Shown: positions 57,564 to 64,000 of the stretch, piece by piece
How positions within the stretch are numbered: position 1 is the stretch's first letter
How the letters are laid out: the number at the start of each line of letters is the position of its first letter
Source: Gnetum montanum
Taxonomy: Eukaryota; Streptophyta; Gnetopsida; Gnetales; Gnetaceae
DNA length: 64,000 nucleotides
NCBI GenBank assembly: GCA_015680685.1
Contig: MNCI01014507.1
Coordinates: 128,060 to 192,059 of the forward strand
Reading direction: 5' to 3'
Position numbers and translations under genes: made by a program
The notes under the pieces: model-generated
The model's database searches: none
Seen by the model: the letters and a program-made list of their open reading frames with translations, nothing else
Told to the model about the DNA's origin: nothing

Positions 57564-58748
57564 CTACTTAAATTTCTCAAGGATTTCCAACTTCCCCCGG
57601 TTGACATTTTCAAGGTTAAGAATTGGAAGTTGGTGGTGGACTTGCTCTAATGCGTCTATGCTATCAATGTAAGCACAAGTCAAACCCTCAATTGGTTCCA
57701 TGCATATGAGTGAACTACTTTCTTGATTAGTTTTTAGCCACTGGGTGCCTTCCTGTTGTGTGGCTGCTACATATAGGCATCTTTGTATGTTGATTACTTG
57801 TGCAAACTGATTGCATGCAGGCAATGTTAAACTTTGCACAAACCATGACCTCTGCACACAATTACACCCTATGTCACTATATGAAATGCATGAACTTTAT
57901 TCTTCTTGATCTTTCTAAATGTATTTTCTTTTGATATTTCTAGGGAAAGATTGCAGATTGCTAGGCGTGCATCAATAGTGCTTAGCCATGCTCTTTCCAT
58001 TATGATTGAGAAGTCCCCCCTACCATTGTTTACCTGAATTACTAGGAAGTTAGCTAGGTACGACCACCTACAAATAATGGTAACAATGTCTTCCACTAAT
58101 CCCAATGGGACAGTGATGGTAGTCGGCCAACTCTAGATGGATGTTGCTCTTTTTTAATGGAGGCAGGTTCCAGGCCTTAAACATTTCTATAGAAATCAAG
58201 TTGACATCAGAACCTAAATCCAAAAGAGCCTTGCATAGCACATTTCCAACAATTTGTAAGTATATCATAGGACTCCTAGGATCAGAGAATTTCCTAGAAA
58301 GATGGCTAGCTTTGATCCAATTGGTGACGACATGTGTTAGCATGACCGTATGCATTGAGTGTAGTGATTGAGATGAAGGGGGCTTCGAAGTTTTGATTGA
58401 TACTAAGGCGTCTAAGGAATCAACTACTTGTGATTGCAAGGGCTTGGTTGGACTATTGGTTCTAAAGAAAGGTCTTTTCTTCATGTGGTTGTTGGAATCA
58501 ACAGTAGGTTGAGAGTTAATAGCCCTTGTGGAATTAGGTTCCTGAAGCTGGGTAGGGATTTCACCTTGCATCGTGGGAGTAGGTGGTAGTGGAGCTATTA
58601 GTGGAAGAGATGTGGCTAGATGAGAAGGATGATATGCTTGCAGAATATCGCTTCTAGAAGAGGGAGTCCGATAATACTCGTGGGCTTGGTAGTCAGGTTG
58701 AGGAGTGACGTGACTAGTAGAGTCATGTGGAGAGACTAGTTTCTGCAC
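57564..58748 (-). pseudogene. A3 protease and linkers
   Basis: Open stretch 58748-58068 (226 codons) includes LCKALLDLGSDVNLIS, with DSG changed to DLG at residues 177-179. A frame break near 58100 leads to IVTIICRWSYLANFLV and IIMERAWLS (58105-57869), then a linker to 57564 that runs towards RT. Likely inactive. Confidence 0.83.
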
Positions 58749-61013
58749 GTAATATCCATACAGGTTAGGTTGCTAGTAAGGATACTATTGCCTTGGTGAT
58801 GGCATTCCCCATAATTGTGGATGCTACCACTATTGATATTGCTCAATCGGTTGTGGTGGAGTTCCACTAGGATAATATGTTAAGGGTTGGTGGAACTGCC
58901 TTAGGTTACCTTGAGGATAAGGTAACCTTCGGGGTGTTTGCCTTTTGTTTAATCGTAGGTTGAGTGCATACACCTCAGACTCCTGTAGGTGTGAGATTAT
59001 AGTGTAACATTCCTTATGATGGTCATATTAACATATCTCACATCCACTATCATTGTCTGTGTCCAAATCCACAACCTCTTCAATGATGGCAACTTTGCCC
59101 TTACCCTTGCTATGTGCATGTTCAGCTTCTCTCTTTTTTTTCATGATCACTACCATACTCTCTAGACTCCTATATTATTTTAAGAAAAGTTTGAAATCTA
59201 TTGTCTAGGGAATCCCACATTTGGATAGGAAAAGTTTTCCTATTCACCATCTCTTCAAGTGGTGACTCTTCTTCAACCTCACAAAATCTTACTCCCCTCT
59301 TCTAGAGGGAAGGATCTCAGTTATACTCTTCTAGACTTTCTCTCTTCCATAGCTCACCATTTTCCTTAGCAACTTGCTCCAATAGTCTTTGAATTTGATG
59401 GGACCTAAGCTCGGATAGTCTTCCTTAGGCATAAGTCCCAAGGGTTCTTCTCATTTCATGCCTAAGCCCATCCACGAGATGGCACAGTTGATCCCTTTGC
59501 GAATAATCATGGCTAGGACAACAATGTAATAGTGCATAATATTGGCCCATGGTAGCATCCAAGGGTTCATGTCCTTCTTGTTTCTAGCCTTGGATTTGCC
59601 TTCACAAGTTAGAGACTCGGGAGTATGTTTGGTACTTGTCATTAAATAGTTTAAACATAGTACTCCACCTACGAATGGATTCCAGTTCTAAAGACCAGTA
59701 CCAACTTTCCACTTCTTTAACTAGTGTCCATGGAAATAACTTAAGTTTTTCCCATTTGTTCTCTATATTTTGTAAGGCACATGCATCATGGAATGCTTGT
59801 AAGTGATTCTAAGGATCAACATTGTATCTCCTTTCAAATTGTGGGATCTTGTTCATATCTAATCTCTTGATTCTACTATCTTTTTGGTGCCTTGTTGGAA
59901 TTCTAATAGCCTCAATTACATCCAACATACTTTGAGTAGTGAGTAGGGGTTCATTGTGATCATCTCATCCATGGCTTCTATGATGCCTACGTTGTTCCCT
60001 ACTCTCCCTTCTTCTATGTCATGATTCTCTAGAGTGCCCTCGTCCCCTTTCTTGGCTGNGACAGGCTTGGTAGTAAGGTTAAGAACTGATGTGACTAGTA
60101 GAGTCATGTGGGGAGATTGGCTATTGCACATAATATCCATATGGGCAGGCTGCCAGTAAGGATACTATTGCCTTGGTGGTGGCATTTCTCATGGTTGCCA
60201 CTAGGATAATACATTAGCATCCAAGGGTTGTTTCGTCTATGACTTCCACTTTGCCTACCTTTTTCCCCATGGTCTTTTTCTTTATGAATGCATCTAGACA
60301 ATAAAGGAGAGGATGAAAGAGATGATGAAGGTGAAGAAGAAGGAGAACCATCACCATGATGGTGTCCGCTACCTTCTCTTCGGTGGTCTTGGCCTCGATT
60401 GCGATTGCTATTAGAATGTCCATCTTTATCATGTATTCATGTCTCTTTTTTGGATACTTTGTGCCTGTAGGTATCAGAACCTAGGTTATGAATAGTGAAA
60501 TAAAGGTTCTGATACACAACCCCTTGGCCAAAGTCAAGGGAAGGAACATCGTTGTGTGGGCGACTGCCTGAGGTAGGTTCACCACCCTCATTTTTGCTTA
60601 AGACATGTGGGGCATCTTAGGACCACTTACCCTTCCAAGACTTATGATGTCTCTCCTGTTGCACGTCCCTTTGACATTGTGCCTCTATGGGATGGTATTC
60701 TCTCAATTCATGGTCTTGCACAACATATTCTGCATGTAAGTGCGACATGCCAATTCGTGTGAGAGCACAAAGAAGCATGCTCGGGATTGAATGATTGGGA
60801 GGTAACACTATGTTACCTTCTAAGTCTCTCCAATGAAGTTGTTCATCTTGATGGAGGATAAAGGTAAAGTATGGTATATACTCATTAGGATGAATATATA
60901 CCACTCAAACTTGTTGAGGGACTAGCAGATCAATGTCATGTGTATTACATCGCTGATTGTTTCCTGTTTCAGACCTAGGCGGTGAGGCACTTTCGTACGA
61001 AGAAGGAGACATA
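58749..61013 (-). pseudogene. A3 gag
   Basis: ATG at 61013-61011 (MSPSSYESASPPRSETGNNQ). YIHPNEYIPYFTFILHQDEQ (60904 down), an Arg/His-rich stretch, and the capsid core HLQAFHDACALQNIE, EPLDATMGQYYALLHC and GLRHEMRRTLGTYA near 59840-59430. A knuckle-like CEIC lies near 59040. The n at 60059 joins a 170-bp stray copy of later gag sequence. Confidence 0.8.
60060..60230 (-). repeat. Displaced duplicate of gag linker in A3
   Basis: Matches 58690-58880 (GTGACTAGTAGAGTCATGTGG, CATAATATCCATA, AAGGATACTATTGCCTTGGT in part). A2 has no such copy at this place. It starts right after the n at 60059. Confidence 0.75.
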
Positions 61014-61129
61014 TTTGTCTATTCAATGTGCAATGTACTCTTGTTTCTTATTTCCTCAATCAAACTGAAGGGTTCGTTCCAACGATGTGAATGATTTCCT
61101 ATGTTCTAGTTAGCGCACAAACAACTAAG

Positions 61130-61147
61130 TCCCCAGCAACAACACCA
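61130..61147 (-). promoter_or_regulatory. A3 primer-binding site (tRNA-Asp type)
   Basis: Minus reads TGGTGTTGTTGCTGGGGA. All four differences from TGGCGCCGTTGCCGGGGA are C to T, in CG or CHG sites. Confidence 0.83.
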
Positions 61148-61148
61148 A

Positions 61149-61972
61149 TCATGAACAACGAGGTACCCCTATGCTCAACCATATGAATGCAAGCGTTACA
61201 TGCATGATCCAGTCAAATTCCAAGGACTAAGTGCCTATGCACCTTTGTGGAACAAGGATAGGATGGTTGATCATTGTCTTCCCAAACTTACTTGTATGTC
61301 ATGATTGTATGGTTAAGTAAGCTTGAGGCATATGATTTTTATAGATTTTATGTTTTTATGTCCTACTGCTAATAAGGGAGGAAAGAGAGAGATAACTAAG
61401 TGACTAATTTAACTTAACTACTAATTAACTAGGCTTTAACTAATCCTCACACCAGTATCCATTCTCACTTGCTGTACACATCCTGAACTAATGCAACACT
61501 ACTGGGATTACCAAATGTTAATTGTTACTAGGTTACCAAGTGTTACACACATGCTTGAAGTGATCGTACTATGTGTGCTAATAACAAAAATGTAAAGTGC
61601 ATAAAATAAAATAAAATAAATGCAGAAGAGGATAAAATAAAAGAAATGAGAAAGAAAAAAAATCTCAAGTGCTGTAAGGATGAATCCAAGAGCTTGTCTT
61701 TTTTGCTATATACAAGGTGTGCTCAGGTACACAATGCTCGAATAAAGATCCATTCATACTTAGACCTCCTACTATGGGCACTTGGAAAATACTCTAACTT
61801 GAATTCTAAAAGACTTACCTTGAAAGACCTCCTCCCTAAATTGTGTGCCTAGGCATTGTATTTATAGGCTTGGGAGCAACTACTCTAATAATTACAAAAA
61901 CTACCACTCTAATTTTAGAGAAACTGCCACTCTAATAATTAGAATAAATTACTAGAGTAACCGCTCTCATCA
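61149..61972 (-). repeat. A3 5' LTR
   Basis: 824 bp. The inner edge has decayed to TCATGAAC; the outer edge is CTCATCA. TATA on minus at 61859-61866. Confidence 0.92.
61882..61950 (-). repeat. 23-bp tandem repeats in A3 5' LTR
   Basis: Three units of the same repeat as 54798-54912. Confidence 0.78.
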
Positions 61973-61977
61973 GATGG
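61973..61977. repeat. TSD of A3, right copy
   Basis: GATGG, as at 54060-54064. Confidence 0.82.
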
Positions 61978-63425
61978 GAAACCATTTCAAATAATTAGCC
62001 TTAGGTGTAAACCCCAAGGATATCTTTGATCTTATTTTGTAACTAATCTATAATGTGCCTTAGTTTTTCCCATTGTTAGAATCCATGGCCTGGGCATTTG
62101 TGCAATAGTGAATAGTACATGCCCATTACTACATCAAGGGTTTAACCAGTACCTTGCTTTCATCCTTGGATTTTTTTTCCTTAAATTGAACACCTATGGA
62201 TAGGTTTGATATTTATCATTGAAAATATCTAGCATGGTAGTTCATCTTTTGATTGGTCTAGGTTTGAGTGATCTATACTAGCTCTCAGCCTCTTTCACAA
62301 GTGTTTGTGGGAATAACTTCAACTTTTGCCAATCACTTTCAATATTTTATAGGGCACAAGCATCATGAAATGCTTGGAGGTGGTGTTGTGGATCAACATT
62401 ATAAAAACCCTCAAATCTCAGCATGTTATTCATATCAAGATTCTTGATACAACTATCCCTCACATGCCTAGTTGATATATATATATAGCTTCTTAGATGT
62501 TGATCAAGTTGCAGGTTATCATCAAGGGTCCATCATTGTGATCAGATTTGTGTGCTCTATTGTAGTGGTATCTCCTTTTGTGCTCACATCTTTTTTGATC
62601 CTCTCTTTGATCCCTACATCTTCTTTGTCCATAGTCTTCATCTTCTATATCAGAGTGTTTTGGATGATGGTCATGATCATAAGTCTTTCGTTTCTCCCTA
62701 TCATGGTTTTGGTACCTTTGTCTCTTTCTATTAGAGTTCACTGATGATTGTGATGATGTAGATGAGGTAGTAGAAGAATAGTGTTGGCTTGTCCTCCTTT
62801 CAGGACATTGGTATTCTCCTCTATAGGATTTGGTAGAAACTCTTAGCCTTGAGTCTTGCTTATACTTGGAGTCAGTAACCTCCCTCTTAGGTGTCTCTAC
62901 TAGAGTGGAACATAGTTAAACTTTGATAGGTTTCTCAAGTTTGATGATAGGTTTTTTTGAAGGATCTTCATGATTTTGATGGAGTTGTTTTGTAATAAAC
63001 ACATCAGCATCAAGTTCTTCCAAGGCAAACAAAAGTGTTAACCTACTTTCCTTTATTGTGTATATGTTTGATTTCCTTGACAACATATCTTCTCATTTGC
63101 TCCTTTGTGGGTTCATAGGGGCTTGTCATGTGGTTAGTCACATTGTACCCTTCCTAGATTTGGTTTAGATTCATTCCCCTTAAGGTAGTTGGGAGCATAT
63201 TAAGTGTTGCACAATTCGAAGGTAGGACTATGTTGCGTTATATGTCTCTCCATTTCATTTGACTATCTTGATGAAAGATGAAAGTAAAATCTGGATGATA
63301 AGGATCAGTGTGAGCATATGTGATTCTTGTTTGCTTCGACATCCCCCATTCTTCATCATCACTGATTCTATCATTGCTCCTTTTGTCTCTTTGGTAGGTG
63401 ATGATGTATCTTTGTTTGAAGCCAT
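61978..63425 (-). pseudogene. A4 gag
   Basis: ATG at 63425-63423 (MASNKDTSSPTKETKG). A basic, His/Asp/Arg-rich stretch at 62741-62493 (KRQRYQNHDREKRKTYDHDH) precedes the capsid core DPQHHLQAFHDACAL, WQKLKLFPQTLVKEAE (62400-62300) and MLDIFNDKYQTYP. Several stops and shifts; more diverged than A2 and A3. Confidence 0.78.
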
Positions 63426-63540
63426 GTTGTGATTTAATACATTTGGTGAAGTGTGCTTAATTGTTTAGGTTATGAATTTCACTTTGAATTTTGATACCAT
63501 GAACTTTATGAAATTAATTACTCAACATACATTGACTTGT

Positions 63541-63557
63541 TCCTGTTAACAACACCA
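63541..63557 (-). promoter_or_regulatory. A4 primer-binding site, degenerate
   Basis: TGGTGTTGTTAACAGGA on minus, one base after the LTR edge; the tRNA-Asp site with mainly transition changes. Confidence 0.6.
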
Positions 63558-63558
63558 A

Positions 63559-64000
63559 TGATGAGTGGTGGAGCAATCCAACACCCAATCATACAATTCA
63601 TAGGTGTTCACGTGTGCAGATCATAATCAGTGGATGACATAGTGTAATTATGCTAGCAATTGGTTTAAGTTCAAAACCATTATCTTCCCATGTGGATCTA
63701 GTGAAATCTATTGTATGGTTTAGCTCACAATGAGGTATATGATAATTGATGTTGTTGGGCCATTGCTACTCCTAGTGAACATGATGAAATGGAAATAGTT
63801 GGCTGGCACACATCCTTTGATATCACATATATGATGACATAGCTTGTTCCACAATATCAGATATACAATATCATAGCCAAATAAAAGTTAAGTTTATCAC
63901 CAAGTCATCTATATTTCTTGCTACTAGTATAAATATCCTAAGAAACTTTAGAAAAGCCTTTTTATATTACTTAGTAGATCAAAGAAATTGATAAATAATA
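63559..64000 (-). repeat. A4 5' LTR (partial)
   Basis: Starts TGATGAGTGGTGGAGCAATC. ATATC-containing motifs at 63820-63880 recall the A1/A2 U3 palindromes. It runs out of the window. Confidence 0.7.

Larger units (their letters stand above)
54065..61972 (-). mobile_element. Family A copy 3 (A3): Athila-like element with distinct U3
   Basis: 7.9 kb with both LTRs, primer site, gag, protease, first half of RT, and 3' region, GATGG duplication. RT ends at the n at 56751, beyond which the 3' region follows at once; RNase H and integrase are missing or lost in that join. Its U3 has 23-bp tandem repeats where A1 and A2 have GATATC palindromes, so it is a separate subfamily. Confidence 0.92.
61978..64000 (-). 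mobile_element. Family A copy 4 (A4): gag and LTR edge, continues beyond window
   Basis: gag (minus), degenerate primer site and an LTR starting TGATGAG at 63559. A3 landed inside its gag. The continuation expected left of A3 (before 54060) is not recognisable. Confidence 0.8.

Noticed and set aside
59451-59642. 63-codon minus frame in A3 gag
   Set aside because: A shadow of the true gag frame, which aligns with A2 in another frame.
62493-62741. Arg/Asp/His-rich frame as a splicing-factor (RS-like) gene
   Set aside because: It lies in frame with A4 gag between the start codon and the capsid core.

Overview
This window is plant nuclear DNA built almost entirely from nested, decayed Ty3/gypsy LTR retrotransposons. 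I found no intact host gene, tRNA, rRNA or CRISPR. A plant is indicated by polymerase domains of the Ogre/Tat/Athila type, a primer-binding site matching plant tRNA-Asp, plant-like GT-AG splice signals, and a decay pattern (CG and CHG sites turned to TG/CA and CTAG) typical of plant DNA methylation. A large, repeat-rich seed-plant genome fits; the species, and gymnosperm versus angiosperm, cannot be decided from the sequence.

Three element families are present. Family A is Athila-like, with LTRs TGATGAG...CTCATCA and a tRNA-Asp primer site: A1 at 1-4140 (+, left end outside the window), a solo LTR at 33187-33956 (+), A2 at 45912-52906 (-, TSD CCTCT), A3 at 54065-61972 (-, TSD GATGG) and A4 from 61978 to the window end (-). 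Family B is a very large Tat-like element in two copies. B-inner (9558-28134, about 18.6 kb, TSD ATCAT) sits inside B-outer (4141-9557 plus 28135-37773). Family C is one minus-strand Tat-like element at about 38430-45000, with the best-kept polymerase frame.

Layout: 1-4140 A1 pol remnant, 3' region and 3' LTR; 4141-9557 B-outer gag/protease and part of an antisense gene; 9558-28134 B-inner, complete with both LTRs; 28135-37773 rest of B-outer, cut by the A solo LTR; 37774-38430 unassigned; 38430-45911 family C and its LTR-like flank; 45912-52906 A2; 52912-54059 unassigned; 54065-61972 A3; 61978-64000 A4.

The most interesting structure is in family B. Protease and reverse transcriptase are separated by about 5.8 kb. 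A conserved splice acceptor (AG at 20938-20939 and 30865-30866) stands just before the RT frame. On the opposite strand of this spacer lies a conserved gene of several exons, with plant-like introns of about 90 bp whose GT and AG ends can be seen in one or both copies. Introns antisense to the element survive replication through RNA, so this looks like a spliced passenger gene carried inside a putative sense intron.

The assembly has visible faults: single n characters mark joins where short segments sit in the wrong orientation (3302-3359, 47654-48004), and the 285-N gap is too short by about 188 bases compared with its partner LTR.
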